Source: Halorussus ruber
Lineage (GTDB): Archaea > Halobacteriota > Halobacteria > Halobacteriales > Haladaptataceae
Reading direction: 5' to 3'
Length of the DNA stretch: 64,000 nt
NCBI RefSeq assembly: GCF_004765785.1
Contig: NZ_SBIT01000001.1
Location: 186,001 to 250,000 of the forward strand
A program made the translations under genes and the position numbers. The notes under the pieces are model-generated. The model had not been told where the DNA came from, did no database searches, and was given only the letters and a program-made list of their open reading frames with translations. Shown here in pieces: positions 44,144 through 52,862 of the stretch (position 1 is its first letter; the number at the start of each line of letters is the position of its first letter).

Positions 44144-45736
44144 ATGGCAGACAAAGACATGCAACATTTCGACCGTCGAACATTTCTGAAAGCAACCGGT
44201 GCGGCTGGCGCGGCCGCCGCGACTAGTGGCGTCGCAGCAGCGACGCCCGGCCGCGAACCCGGTCCGAAGAAGGACGAAATCCTCGTCGGCGTCTCCGCCG
44301 GTCAGGGCGACGTGGAGCAGAAGGTCGCCCAGCACGTGCCCGGCAACGCGGAAGTCGTTCACACGAACGACAACCTCCGCTACGCCGCCGTGAAGTTCCC
44401 CAGCTCGGCCAGCGAGAAGGCCAAGGCGAACTTCATCGACGCCGTCACCTCGAAGGACGGCATCAAGTACGCCGAGAAGAACAAGACTCACCAGACCCAG
44501 CTGACGCCGAACGACCCGCAGTTCGGCGACCAGTACGCACCCCAGCAGGTCCAGTCCGACGACGCGTGGGACACCACGCTCGGTGACTCCAGCGTCACCA
44601 TCGCCGTCGTGGACACCGGCGCGCAGTACGACCACCCGGACCTCGAAGGCAACTACAAGTCCAACCCCGGCTACGACTTCGTTGACAACGACAGCGACCC
44701 CTATCCGGACGTGCCCCAGGACGAGTACCACGGCACTCACGTCTCGGGCTGTGCCGCGGCCGTCGTGGACAACGGCACGGGTGTCGCAGGTCAGGGTAAC
44801 TCCTCGCTCATCAACGGCCGCGCACTCGACGAGAACGGCTCCGGTTCCACGTCCGACATCGCCGACGCCGTCGAGTGGGCAGCCGACCAAGGCGCGGACA
44901 TCATCAACATGTCCCTCGGTGGCGGTGGCTACACCGACACGATGAAGAACGCCGTCAGCTACGCGGTCAACAACGGCGCGCTCCCCATCTGTGCGGCCGG
45001 TAACGACGGCTCCAGCTCCGTCTCCTACCCCGCCGCCTACGACGAGTGTATGGCGATTTCTGCGGTCGACTCCAACGAGAACCTCGCCTCGTTCTCACAG
45101 TACGGTTCCAGCGTCGACCTCGCCGCACCCGGCGTGGACGTGCTCTCGACCACGACCGAGACCCGCGGCTCCTACGAGAAGCTCTCGGGTACCTCGATGG
45201 CGACCCCCGTCACCTCCGGTGTCGCCGGTCTCACCCTCGCCCAGCACGACCTCACTAACTCCGAACTCCGGAGCCACCTGAAGAACACGGCGAAGGACAT
45301 CGGCCTCTCCTCGGACAAGCAGGGCGCAGGTCAGGTCAACGCCTACAACGCAGTCACCACCACGCCCGGCGACGGTGGCGACGGCGGCGACGGCGGCGAC
45401 GGCGGCGACGGCGGCGATTCGACCTCCACGACGGTCAGCGACTCGCTGTCCAGTTCCTACGACTACGACGACTGGGAGTGGAACTGGGAGTACAGTTCGC
45501 CGAGTCAGGTCGTCGTGGAACTGTCGGGTCCCACGGACGCGGACTTCGACCTCTACATCAACACGGGCACCACGGCCAACGCGACCCCGAGCGACTACGA
45601 CTACGCATCGTACTCCACGAACAGTCAGGAGAAGATCACCATCGACAACCCCGACGACTCGACCGCGATGCAGATCGACGTCGACTCCTACAGCGGCTCG
45701 GGCAGCTACGACCTCACCATCACCGAGTACCAGTAA
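44144..45736 (+). CDS. Halolysin-type subtilisin-like serine protease 2
   Basis: 530 residues, same layout as its neighbour: Tat signal (DRRTFLKATGAAGAAAAT), propeptide, S8 catalytic domain with AVVDTGA, YHGTHVSG, AAGND and GTSMATP all intact, Gly/Asp linker, PPC domain. The linker has one more GGD unit than halolysin 1. Between about 44500 and 44960 the DNA nearly equals 42670-43130 even at silent positions, while the N-terminal pro-region and C-terminal parts differ. Own promoter and terminator; not in one transcript with copy 1. Confidence 0.95.
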   Translation: MADKDMQHFDRRTFLKATGAAGAAAATSGVAAATPGREPGPKKDEILVGVSAGQGDVEQKVAQHVPGNAEVVHTNDNLRYAAVKFPSSASEKAKANFIDAVTSKDGIKYAEKNKTHQTQLTPNDPQFGDQYAPQQVQSDDAWDTTLGDSSVTIAVVDTGAQYDHPDLEGNYKSNPGYDFVDNDSDPYPDVPQDEYHGTHVSGCAAAVVDNGTGVAGQGNSSLINGRALDENGSGSTSDIADAVEWAADQGADIINMSLGGGGYTDTMKNAVSYAVNNGALPICAAGNDGSSSVSYPAAYDECMAISAVDSNENLASFSQYGSSVDLAAPGVDVLSTTTETRGSYEKLSGTSMATPVTSGVAGLTLAQHDLTNSELRSHLKNTAKDIGLSSDKQGAGQVNAYNAVTTTPGDGGDGGDGGDGGDGGDSTSTTVSDSLSSSYDYDDWEWNWEYSSPSQVVVELSGPTDADFDLYINTGTTANATPSDYDYASYSTNSQEKITIDNPDDSTAMQIDVDSYSGSGSYDLTITEYQ

Positions 45737-45739
45737 TCC

Positions 45740-45770
45740 GACCGCTTCGGTCTGATTGCTATCTTTCTTT
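45740..45770 (+). terminator. Hairpin and T-rich terminator after halolysin 2
   Basis: GACCG-CTT-CGGTC (45740-45752) followed by TATCTTTCTTT. Near copy of the terminator after halolysin 1. Confidence 0.55.
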
Positions 45771-45839
45771 CGCGCGAATAGCAGAAGTCACCTGCTGAGG
45801 GCCACGGACGTTTAATGGCCGCGCCCGCCTATTCTGTGT

Positions 45840-47570
45840 ATGGTCGCCGAGACTGGAATCGCCGCCGAACTAATCGACCTGTTATCGGTGTTCATCATCG
45901 CGGCAGGCGTCGGCGTCTTCGTCGCCAAAATCGGCCGATTTCCCTACACGATTGCACTCCTGCTCGCCGGACTCGCGGTATCGATTCTCGGAATCACCAT
46001 CGATATCGAACTCTCTCACGACCTCATCCTGCTGGTGTTCCTGCCGCCGTTGCTGTTCGAGGGCGCGGCCACGACCGACCTCGAACACTTCCGGACGAAC
46101 CTCTCGCACATACTGGTTCTCGCAGTCGTGGGGCTGATAACCGCGATTTTCTTACTGGGGGTCGCGGGCCACTACGCCTTCGGCTTCCCGTTACTCGTCT
46201 CGCTGCTGTTCGCGGCGATGATTCTGCCGACCGACCCGGTGTCGGTGCTGGCGCTGTTCGAGGAGTTGGGTGCGCCCGAGCGCCTGTCGGTGTTGGTCGA
46301 GGGCGAGAGCCTCGTCAACGACGGCGTGGGCGTCGTCATCTTCTCGACGCTGTTCGCGCTCGTCATCGAGTCCACCGAGGCCGGGACCGACCTCGCGGAA
46401 CTCGTCACCCTCGAGACCATCGCGGCGGCCTCCGCCGATATCGTGGTCGCCAGCGCGGGCGGCGCGGTCGTCGGACTGGTCGCGGGACTCGCGGTGTATC
46501 AGGTCATGTACCGCCTCGACGAACACATGACCGAAATCGTGCTGACGCTCGTGCTGGCCTACGGGAGCTTCCTGCTGGCCGAACACACCCTGAGCGACGC
46601 AATCGGTGACTTCTACTTCAGCGGCGTCATCGCCACGGTGACCGCGGGCCTGCTCATCGGCAATCGGGGCGCGGAACACGCGATGAGCGCCCAGACCAAG
46701 ATTTCGGTGTTCAACACGTGGGACACGGCGGCCTTCCTCGTCAACACCCTCATCTTCCTGCTCATCGGCGCGAAGACGCCCATCCATCAGGTGCTGACCC
46801 ACGGCCGACTCATCCTGCTGGCCATCCCGCTAGTCGTGCTGGCGCGCGCGGCGGTGGTCTACCCCATCGCCAACATCGTCAACCGGTTCGTGAACCGACC
46901 GGTTCCCTTCGACTACCAGCACATCATGGTCTGGGGCGGGCTTCACGGCTCGATTCCCATCGCGCTGGTGCTTGGCCTGCCGCCGAACTTCCCGCACCTC
47001 GAGGAGCTTCGCGCGATGGTGTTCGGGGTCGCGGCGTTCAGCCTCGTCGTGCAGGGCCTGACGATGGGCAACGTGATGGGCGCGCTCGACATCGTGACGC
47101 GCTCGGACGCCGAGGAGCTGTACGAACTCCTCGTGGGCCGCGCTCGCGCGGTGGACGCCGCGCTCGAATCGGCCGATCGACTCCACGAGGCGGGCGAACT
47201 CTCCGCCAGCGTCTACGAGGACTTCCGCGGGGAGTACGAGCGCGAGAAGGAGGACCTCAACGAGGCCATCGCCCAACTGCTGGAGAACAACCCCGAACTC
47301 CGCCGCGAGGAACTCCTCGTGGGCGAGCGCCGGGTCCTCAAGCAGGAGAAGAGCGCCCTGATGGACGCGATGCGAAACGGCACCGTCAGCGACGACGTGG
47401 GCCACCGCCTCATCGAGGAAATCGACCTCAAAATCGACCGGGTCCAGTCGGGCGACAGCACGGTCACCGACCGCCCGGATCAGGAGGGCTACGAGGAGTT
47501 CTGGCGCTCGCAGGCCCAAGAGTACGGCCTCGAACTGCCCTTCGAGTCGGGGAAGCCGAGCGACGACTGA
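45840..47570 (+). CDS. nhaP: CPA1-family Na+/H+ antiporter (NhaP-type)
   Basis: 576 residues. About 12 transmembrane helices over residues 10-415, with LLFEGAATTDLEHF, ILPTDPVSVLALFEELGAPE and ESLVNDGVGVVIF (the ion-binding Asp region ND of CPA1). A charged cytoplasmic domain of about 150 residues follows (repeats of E, R and L), which may regulate activity. The gene exchanges Na+ for H+ in halophiles. It starts 104 bases after halolysin 2 and is followed by a family B repeat. Confidence 0.92.
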   Translation: MVAETGIAAELIDLLSVFIIAAGVGVFVAKIGRFPYTIALLLAGLAVSILGITIDIELSHDLILLVFLPPLLFEGAATTDLEHFRTNLSHILVLAVVGLITAIFLLGVAGHYAFGFPLLVSLLFAAMILPTDPVSVLALFEELGAPERLSVLVEGESLVNDGVGVVIFSTLFALVIESTEAGTDLAELVTLETIAAASADIVVASAGGAVVGLVAGLAVYQVMYRLDEHMTEIVLTLVLAYGSFLLAEHTLSDAIGDFYFSGVIATVTAGLLIGNRGAEHAMSAQTKISVFNTWDTAAFLVNTLIFLLIGAKTPIHQVLTHGRLILLAIPLVVLARAAVVYPIANIVNRFVNRPVPFDYQHIMVWGGLHGSIPIALVLGLPPNFPHLEELRAMVFGVAAFSLVVQGLTMGNVMGALDIVTRSDAEELYELLVGRARAVDAALESADRLHEAGELSASVYEDFRGEYEREKEDLNEAIAQLLENNPELRREELLVGERRVLKQEKSALMDAMRNGTVSDDVGHRLIEEIDLKIDRVQSGDSTVTDRPDQEGYEEFWRSQAQEYGLELPFESGKPSDD

Positions 47571-47632
47571 GGTGTCGAATCGGTCGTTCTCCGGTGACGT
47601 TCTGCTCCGGCGTGCGCTTCGATTGGATTTCG

Positions 47633-47790
47633 AGTCGGCGCGCGCTGGCGCGACCTCCGTGTCGCGCCATCGGCGTGCGAGGGACGACCGAGGGAGCGTA
47701 GCGGACGAGGGAGGAGGCTGGGGAGGACGAGGTGCGGGGCGGTGCGGCGGCGGTTGCGGTGACGCCTCGGCTCAAGCCTGAAACTAGCTC
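47633..47790 (-). repeat. Structured intergenic repeat, family B, copy 2
   Basis: Read on the minus strand: GAGCTAGTTTCAGGCTTGAG, GAGGCGTCACCGCAACCGC, CGTCCTCCCCAGCC, TCCCTCGCACG, then a 9-bp stem TGGCGCGAC/GTCGCGCCA with loop ACGGAG, then GCGCGCGCC. The last stem pairs differ from copies 1 and 4 with pairing kept. It is followed by an AT-rich stretch (47826-47890). Nothing coding between 47571 and 47974. Confidence 0.75.
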
Positions 47791-47974
47791 TCCTGTCTTT
47801 CTGTGTTCGAGGCCGGATGACAAAGACCACCATATATTTTCTAAACATACCAAATTATTTCTTTAACAATCAATTTCATTTCCCCTTTCTCGCGCTCTCC
47901 TGCCAAGGTTCAAATACGATACCGAACCAACTCGTCCCGACCGGCGCGCGGAACGCACCTGCCGGTCCGATACC

Positions 47975-48286
47975 ATGACGAACTGCTACAACTGCGGTCA
48001 CACCGGTACGTTCGTACTGCTCGTCCAATTCGCGCTCGCGGTCCCCGACGCCGACGCGCTCGACTCGAATCGGGCCGACGCCGACCGGGGCGATTCCGGC
48101 CCGAGCGATTCCGACCGCGCGCGGTCGGAATCGCTCGGGGACTGTCGCTCGGACCGAATCGACGGCGAGGCCGCCGACGCTGGCGGCCTCTCGCTCGCGG
48201 TTCAGTGTCCCGCCTGCGACAGCACCGACGTCGGCGTCTCGGCCGAGGACCTGCTGGCGCGCTATCGGTCGAGGACGACGTCGTAG
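47975..48286 (+). CDS. Zinc-ribbon protein with acidic spacer
   Basis: 103 residues. The Cys pair at the start (MTNCYNCGHTGTFVLLVQFA) and a second one near the end (LAVQCPACDSTDVGVSAEDL) form a split zinc ribbon. Between them lies a variable Asp/Ser/Arg-rich spacer (about residues 26-75). Function unknown. Its end overlaps the converging gene by 25 bases. Confidence 0.65.
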   Translation: MTNCYNCGHTGTFVLLVQFALAVPDADALDSNRADADRGDSGPSDSDRARSESLGDCRSDRIDGEAADAGGLSLAVQCPACDSTDVGVSAEDLLARYRSRTTS

Positions 48287-48786
48287 CGGTCTCCGACCGC
48301 CGCGTCGCTTTCGGTACTGTCGTTGCTTTCAGTACTTCCACCGCTTTCGCCGACTCCGCCGCTTTCGCCGATTCCGCCGCTTTCGCCGACTCCGCCGCTC
48401 TCACCGGTCCAGACGACCAGCCGTGCGTCCGCTCCGCGTGCGGCGTCGGCAAGTCGTCGCTCTAGGAACTCGGCAATGCGCTCGCTCCACCACGACCGAA
48501 TTTGGGCGCGCTCGCAGAGCCACACGGCTCGCGGGTCGCGCTCGGCGGTTAGCTCCGCCGCGCAGTCGGCGGCCGCGCCCGCGTCGCCGTCGTACTCGCG
48601 GACGGTCCGGCCGCTCGGGGCCTCGGCGGTCACGTACAGCGGCGGGCTTCCGCCGTCGAGGCCCACCGAGCGGGCGACCCCCGGCGCGACGGTCACGGTG
48701 TCGGGCGGCCGGGGTGGCGCGCTCGCTCCGCGAACCAGCGCAGTCCGAGCGCCGGTTTGGTCCAGCCGCGCACGGATTTGATTCAT
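48262..48786 (-). CDS. Hypothetical protein with Gly/Ser/Glu repeats at the C-terminus
   Basis: 174 residues from MNQIRARLDQTGARTALVRG; a start at 48798 is equally open. It contains LYVTAEAPSGRTVREYDGDA, ERAQIRSWWSERIAEFLERR and ARLVVWTGE, suggesting an alpha/beta domain. The C-terminal segment repeats GESGG(V/I) from an 18-base DNA repeat (about 48345-48405), followed by STESNDSTES. No family recognised. Converges with the zinc-ribbon gene. Confidence 0.55.
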   Translation of the reverse strand: MNQIRARLDQTGARTALVRGASAPPRPPDTVTVAPGVARSVGLDGGSPPLYVTAEAPSGRTVREYDGDAGAAADCAAELTAERDPRAVWLCERAQIRSWWSERIAEFLERRLADAARGADARLVVWTGESGGVGESGGIGESGGVGESGGSTESNDSTESDAAVGDRYDVVLDR

Positions 48787-49015
48787 CCTCTTAGTCATTC
48801 GTGACTATTTTGCTGAAATAGCTGCTGTCGTATAAACATACCGATGCGTCCGACCGGAGAAAAGCAATCGCGCCTCGACAAGAGCGGCGGAGCCTCTCGA
48901 CTCTCGCCAGAAACGGTCAGCACTCCTCGGCCTTTGACCCCCAACCTTCGACGGAAACAGTCGGAGGGCCGACGACGAGGCCGCGCTCGCCGTCTGGGGG
49001 TCTCGTGTAGACAGA

Positions 49016-49025
49016 ACTATAAACA
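49016..49025 (+). promoter_or_regulatory. TATA-like box for the first CHAT gene
   Basis: ACTATAAACA ends 23 bases before the ATG at 49048, so the message is probably leaderless or nearly so. Confidence 0.5.
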
Positions 49026-49047
49026 CGGGCGACACGATTCGGAGTGA

Positions 49048-51126
49048 ATGGAGTTCGACGTTCCCGACGACCGGACAGGGGTCGGTATCTTCGACCCGAT
49101 CGAGAACGCTCGGTTCGAGTTGTACACGCCCGAACCAGTCGAACTCGAATCGGCCTCGACCGACCACTTCCACTTTCCGGTGACTCACGCGGTGAGATTC
49201 GACGCGACGGCGGTCGAGGTCCCGAAACTCGTCTCGACCGTGGTCCGGCGACACGACGGCGAGATGCTCGCCGACGCCACCGCGAGCGAAATCCAGACGT
49301 TCGGGAGCGGAACCTACCTCGTGGAACTCCAGAGTACGCCGATGAAACTCTACCTCACAGTCGACGGCCCGATGGAGGTCCACCCCGGCGAGACGTCGGT
49401 GACGGTCAAGTTCGGCCAGAACCGCCGCGTCCGGGTCGGCGCGCGGTCCTTCCACGAGCGCCCGGTCGGCACGATTACCGTGACCGACGACGTCGAGGAC
49501 CTCATGGCGGCGATGTCGTACTTCGGGTCCGCGCTCAAGACGACCACCTGCGAGCGGTCGTTTCCGACCCTTCGGGGCCATCCGCCCCGCATCGAGCGCG
49601 GCGAGGCGTTCGACGTGCTGGACGACATCGAAAAGGCCGACACGAACGTCGAACTCGTCCTCCCGCCCGACCGGGAACACGTCTACCCGGCCGCCTCGCT
49701 TTCGTACTACCTCGGCGCGGAGGTCGTTCCGGGGACAGACCCGCGACTCGTGGCGGGCGACTTCGAGTACTCGCTGGCCGGTTCGGGTGGCTACGAGGCC
49801 ACGGTGAATCGGGTCCTCAAGCAGGTGTTCTTCCTCGACTGCCTGACCCGGACCGAGGGCTACTACCCGGTCGAACTCCACGAGCGCGAGCAAGTCGAAC
49901 CCGAGGTAGACCTCGATTTCGCGGGCCTCTACGACCGGCCGCTGGTCGAGCAGTTGCCGGAATATCTCTCGGTCCCCTTCGAGGTCCTCGAACCCCACCT
50001 GCTGGACTGGCATCTGACGACCGACATCGTGCCGGTGGCCGAGAACGTGGCGGCGCTTCCCTACTTCGCCGACGAACTCTCGCTGCTGCGGACGCCCGAG
50101 AATCCCGAGGCCAGCGCGGTCGAACCCGCGATGGAGAGTGTCGAGGAGTTCACCCGGGCCGCGGTCGCCGCGGGCGATTTCACCCGGAGCGCCAGCGCCG
50201 ACGCCGACTGGGGCGACGACGAGATGTTTCAGGTCGACCCCGCCGAGACCGTCGAACACGCGTGGGTCGGCGAGGGCTATCCCATCAACGCCAACAAGGT
50301 CACCATCGACGCGCTCCACCGCGAGGCCGAGCGCACTCCGCCGGACGAGTCGGCCATCGAGGTCCACGTCGTCTGCAACGACCCGCGGATGGCCGAGGAG
50401 AACGCGGTCAGCGAGTTCTACGGCCTGCGCGATTTCGTGAACTACGACGTGACGATTCACGAGGAGACCACCGCAGCGGAACTCGCAAGCCTCCTCGAAG
50501 CGCCAGCCGACTTCCTGCACTACATCGGCCACGTGGACGAGGCGGGATTCCGGTGCGCCGACGGCTACCTCGACGCCGAGTCGCTCGATTCGGTGGGCGT
50601 CGAGGCCTTCCTGCTGAACGCCTGCCGGTCCTACGAGCAGGGCGCGACGCTGGTCGAGAAGGGGAGCCGCGGCGGCGTGGTCACCCTCGCCGAGGTGGTT
50701 CACTCCTCGGCGACGAAAATCGGCCGGGCGCTGGCGAGACTGTTGAATTCCGGTTTCTCGTTGCGCTCGGCGCTGAATGTTGCGAAGGAGGAAGTCGTGG
50801 TTGCTATCGAGTACGTTACTGTGGGGGATGGTGGTTTGACGCTGTGTGAGAATGATAGTGGTGCCCCTGTGAAGTTTCACGTTAATCAGCGTGAAAATGG
50901 CCCTCTGGTAGAGTACACAGTATACCTTAATTCCTCACATCGTATCGGTACCTTAACCCACTTTATCGCCGATAGCACGACTCACCATCTTGCTTCCGGT
51001 AAAGTCGGACCATTTCAACTGGATAAGGAAGAACTTGAGTCAATTCTTGATGAGGAACTAGAACCTGTCGAAGTCAACGGTGAACTTCGTTGGAGTAACG
51101 AAATCTCGGTTGCTGATTTTGAGTAA
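49048..51126 (+). CDS. CHAT-domain (caspase-like) protein, copy 1
   Basis: 692 residues. The N-terminal part (1 to about 440) is shared only with the copy at 55464, including LRGHPPRIERG and RTEGYYPVELHERE. The CHAT protease-like fold covers about 450-595: H491/H495 in FLHYIGHVDE and C526 in LNACRSYEQG are the expected His-Cys dyad. A C-terminal extension (about 597-692) ends in ELESILDEELEPVEVNGELR and more. From about 50770 the DNA becomes AT-richer (25 of 60 GC at 50881-50940, 40 of 60 at 50461-50520). CHAT enzymes are caspase relatives used in regulated cleavage or cell death. Followed by a RecA-like gene. Function here is inferred. Confidence 0.8.
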   Translation: MEFDVPDDRTGVGIFDPIENARFELYTPEPVELESASTDHFHFPVTHAVRFDATAVEVPKLVSTVVRRHDGEMLADATASEIQTFGSGTYLVELQSTPMKLYLTVDGPMEVHPGETSVTVKFGQNRRVRVGARSFHERPVGTITVTDDVEDLMAAMSYFGSALKTTTCERSFPTLRGHPPRIERGEAFDVLDDIEKADTNVELVLPPDREHVYPAASLSYYLGAEVVPGTDPRLVAGDFEYSLAGSGGYEATVNRVLKQVFFLDCLTRTEGYYPVELHEREQVEPEVDLDFAGLYDRPLVEQLPEYLSVPFEVLEPHLLDWHLTTDIVPVAENVAALPYFADELSLLRTPENPEASAVEPAMESVEEFTRAAVAAGDFTRSASADADWGDDEMFQVDPAETVEHAWVGEGYPINANKVTIDALHREAERTPPDESAIEVHVVCNDPRMAEENAVSEFYGLRDFVNYDVTIHEETTAAELASLLEAPADFLHYIGHVDEAGFRCADGYLDAESLDSVGVEAFLLNACRSYEQGATLVEKGSRGGVVTLAEVVHSSATKIGRALARLLNSGFSLRSALNVAKEEVVVAIEYVTVGDGGLTLCENDSGAPVKFHVNQRENGPLVEYTVYLNSSHRIGTLTHFIADSTTHHLASGKVGPFQLDKEELESILDEELEPVEVNGELRWSNEISVADFE

Positions 51127-51494
51127 TTCAAGGACCAGGGTTCATACCTGAGTGATTCGCCGCCGCATTTCCAGCCTGCGCCAAAACCAGACTCATCGTG
51201 AACAGGAAGCCAATCATTCGGGGGTGCCGTGCGAGTCGTTCGAGGGTTTCGCTCTGTGTCATGCATTCCGACACACCACCTGTCAGAAATTATAATTTTC
51301 TAAAGTATTCTAACCATGAAATATATGAGAAAAAGCCGATGATTTCAATTGAAGTAAATACTAAGTGGAAGTTAGAGCGAAAATGGTAAAAGTCTGTCTG
51401 ACAGTCCCACACTCGAAGCTGCGCCGAAATTCGTCTTCCCGAGCGCCGGAAATTCCGGAAATTTTATCTTAGGCACGTGTGACGAAATAAGCGT
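51127..51494 (+). other. AT-rich spacer and promoter between CHAT 1 and its partner
   Basis: No convincing gene; a 63-codon frame (51198-51389) has no helix or family features. The stretch 51285-51390 is AT-rich. GGAAATTTTAT (51457-51467) ends 27 bases before the ATG at 51495 and is the likely promoter core. The same 11-mer occurs before the partner gene of the second module (55157-55167, minus). Confidence 0.5.
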
Positions 51495-52184
51495 ATGACC
51501 GCAGAGCTACGGTTTCGCGGCGGCGGGACCAACCCCCGCTTCTCGAAGTGGCTCGCCAACCTCAAGCAGGTTGGGAGCAACATCCTCATCACGGGCGAGG
51601 TCCCCGACGCGGTCTCTGCGCGCGCTTCTCGGTCCTTCTTCGGACGCGAGGAGCGCCGGTTTCGAGTCCTCGGGCTGACCGACCAGTCGATTACCAGCGC
51701 CGAGGCCCGACTCCCCGACGAGACCTCCTCTGCGGACCCGACGACGTGGGTCATCGACCAGCGCCGTGGCGAGCGGTCGGTCCCCGCGACTGCGACGGGC
51801 GTCACCGACGAGTTGGACCCCTTGGAGACCGACGACGCCCGACAGCTCCGCGAGGAGATACAGACCGCCATCAGTTTCTACGACGAGCAAGCCGACGGTC
51901 TGGCCCCCGCGGAACTCCGCGTCGGCGTCGATTCGCTGTTCCCGCTGGTCGAGCGCGACCGCTCGGCGACCAAGCGCGTCCTGCGGACCCTCGGCGCGAC
52001 AGTCCGGGACGTTCACGGCATGGCCCACTACCACCTCCGCGTGCCCGCCGACGCCGACGTCGTCGAGGACCTCATGCACCTGTTCGACGCTCGGGTCGAA
52101 CTCCGCAAGCGACCTCGGCGAAACCCCGAACAGCGGTGGTACGCGCCCGAAATCGATGCCACGACGCCGTGGATGGAACTCTGA
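51495..52184 (+). CDS. P-loop-less RecA/KaiC-like protein (DUF7504-like), copy 1
   Basis: 229 residues. GSNILITGEVPDAVSARASR sits where a KaiC/RadA Walker A would be, but the GxxxxGK[T/S] pattern is absent. ELRVGVDSLFPLVERD resembles a Walker B strand, and VRDVHGMAHYHLRVPADADV is followed by a C-terminal strand region (ELRKRPRRNPEQRWYAPEID). A partner in the other module (54359) shares these features. It probably binds, but does not hydrolyse, a nucleotide, or acts as a scaffold. It lies downstream of the CHAT gene in both modules, so joint function is inferred. Confidence 0.7.
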   Translation: MTAELRFRGGGTNPRFSKWLANLKQVGSNILITGEVPDAVSARASRSFFGREERRFRVLGLTDQSITSAEARLPDETSSADPTTWVIDQRRGERSVPATATGVTDELDPLETDDARQLREEIQTAISFYDEQADGLAPAELRVGVDSLFPLVERDRSATKRVLRTLGATVRDVHGMAHYHLRVPADADVVEDLMHLFDARVELRKRPRRNPEQRWYAPEIDATTPWMEL

Positions 52185-52249
52185 CTGTCTGCCCGTCGCT
52201 CTCGGTCACTTCACGAACGTCTCGGGTTTCCCGTCAGTAACCGCCCAAG

Positions 52250-52312
52250 TATAGTCATTATCGTCTGGATAGCTAACAGTCCATAAAAGAGTCGGATAAC
52301 AGGGTATACTTG
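52250..52312 (+). promoter_or_regulatory. Promoter of the first AbrB-like gene
   Basis: GATAGCTAACAGTCCATAAA (52268-52287) is nearly the same as AATAGCTAAGAGTCCATAAC before the second gene. In both, CCATA lies 32-33 bases before the ATG. The box is likely TATA plus an operator half-site. Confidence 0.55.
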
Positions 52313-52486
52313 ATGAGCGACGACACAGAAGAGATACTCGGCACGACCAAAATTTCAGACCGCTGGCGCATCAGCCTCCTCGAGGCAGTCCGAGCGGAAC
52401 TCGCGTCCGACGGCGCGGAAGTCGAGGAGGGCGACCTCCTCGTCTACAAGATGGTGGATGGAAAAATCGTCATCGAATTGGCGTAA
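52313..52486 (+). CDS. AbrB/SpoVT-like transcription regulator, small, copy 1
   Basis: 57 residues: MSDDTEEILGTTKISDRWRI, then SLLEAVRAELASDGAEVEEG and a strand KMVDGKIVIELA. The swapped-hairpin AbrB layout (short strands around the WRISLLEAV segment, D-G-x-I-V-I-E end) is typical of haloarchaeal AbrB-family proteins, which bind DNA as dimers. Shares most residues with the gene 94 bases downstream. The promoter box is also copied, suggesting cross- or autoregulation. Confidence 0.75.
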   Translation: MSDDTEEILGTTKISDRWRISLLEAVRAELASDGAEVEEGDLLVYKMVDGKIVIELA

Positions 52487-52500
52487 TCATCGAAGAAACG

Positions 52501-52558
52501 TTAGCTATTCCACCTCTTTTGGGAATATAGTCGAAATAGCTAAGAGTCCATAACAACA
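52501..52558 (+). promoter_or_regulatory. Operator inverted repeat and promoter of the second AbrB-like gene
   Basis: TTAGCTATT (52501-52509) and AATAGCTAA (52535-52543) form a perfect 9-base inverted repeat with 25 bases between them, and the right half overlaps the promoter box ending AGTCCATAAC. This is a good candidate binding site for a dimeric AbrB-type protein. Confidence 0.6.
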
Positions 52559-52580
52559 CCGATACCGAAGACGGGCGTAG

Positions 52581-52760
52581 ATGAGCGAAGAAGATTCCGA
52601 TGAGAAAATACTCGGCACGACGACAGTCACCCAGCGATGGCGAATCAGTCTCATCAAGGCCGTCCGCGAGGAGTTCGCCGACGACGGTCTCGACGTAGAG
52701 GAGGGCGACCGCCTCGTCTACAAGCTTCGAGACGGCCAAATCGTCATCGAACCGGCCTGA
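52581..52760 (+). CDS. AbrB/SpoVT-like transcription regulator, small, copy 2
   Basis: 59 residues: MSEEDSDEKILGTTTVTQRW, then RISLIKAVREEFADDGLDVE and EGDRLVYKLRDGQIVIEPA. It is a paralogue of the gene at 52313, with the same LGTT...RWRISL start and the V-Y-K-x-x-D-G-x-I-V-I-E end. It lies 102 bases upstream of gcvT on the same strand and may control that operon or the flanking CHAT modules. Confidence 0.75.
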   Translation: MSEEDSDEKILGTTTVTQRWRISLIKAVREEFADDGLDVEEGDRLVYKLRDGQIVIEPA

Positions 52761-52862
52761 GAGAGCGACCCGGTTCGAGTTCCAGTAGTTCACTAGTAAT
52801 CGAGTAATTGTCGAGCGCCCGGAAGACAAAGCATTACGTACCGGGCGTACAACCCTTTCAGT

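Noticed and set aside
48805-50880. A 691-codon minus-strand frame opposite the CHAT 1 gene
   Set aside because: The plus-strand CHAT protein has a conserved paralogue and catalytic dyad. The minus frame has no family features.
51198-51389. A 63-codon frame in the spacer of CHAT module 1
   Set aside because: No conserved counterpart in module 2, no promoter spacing, no recognisable features.
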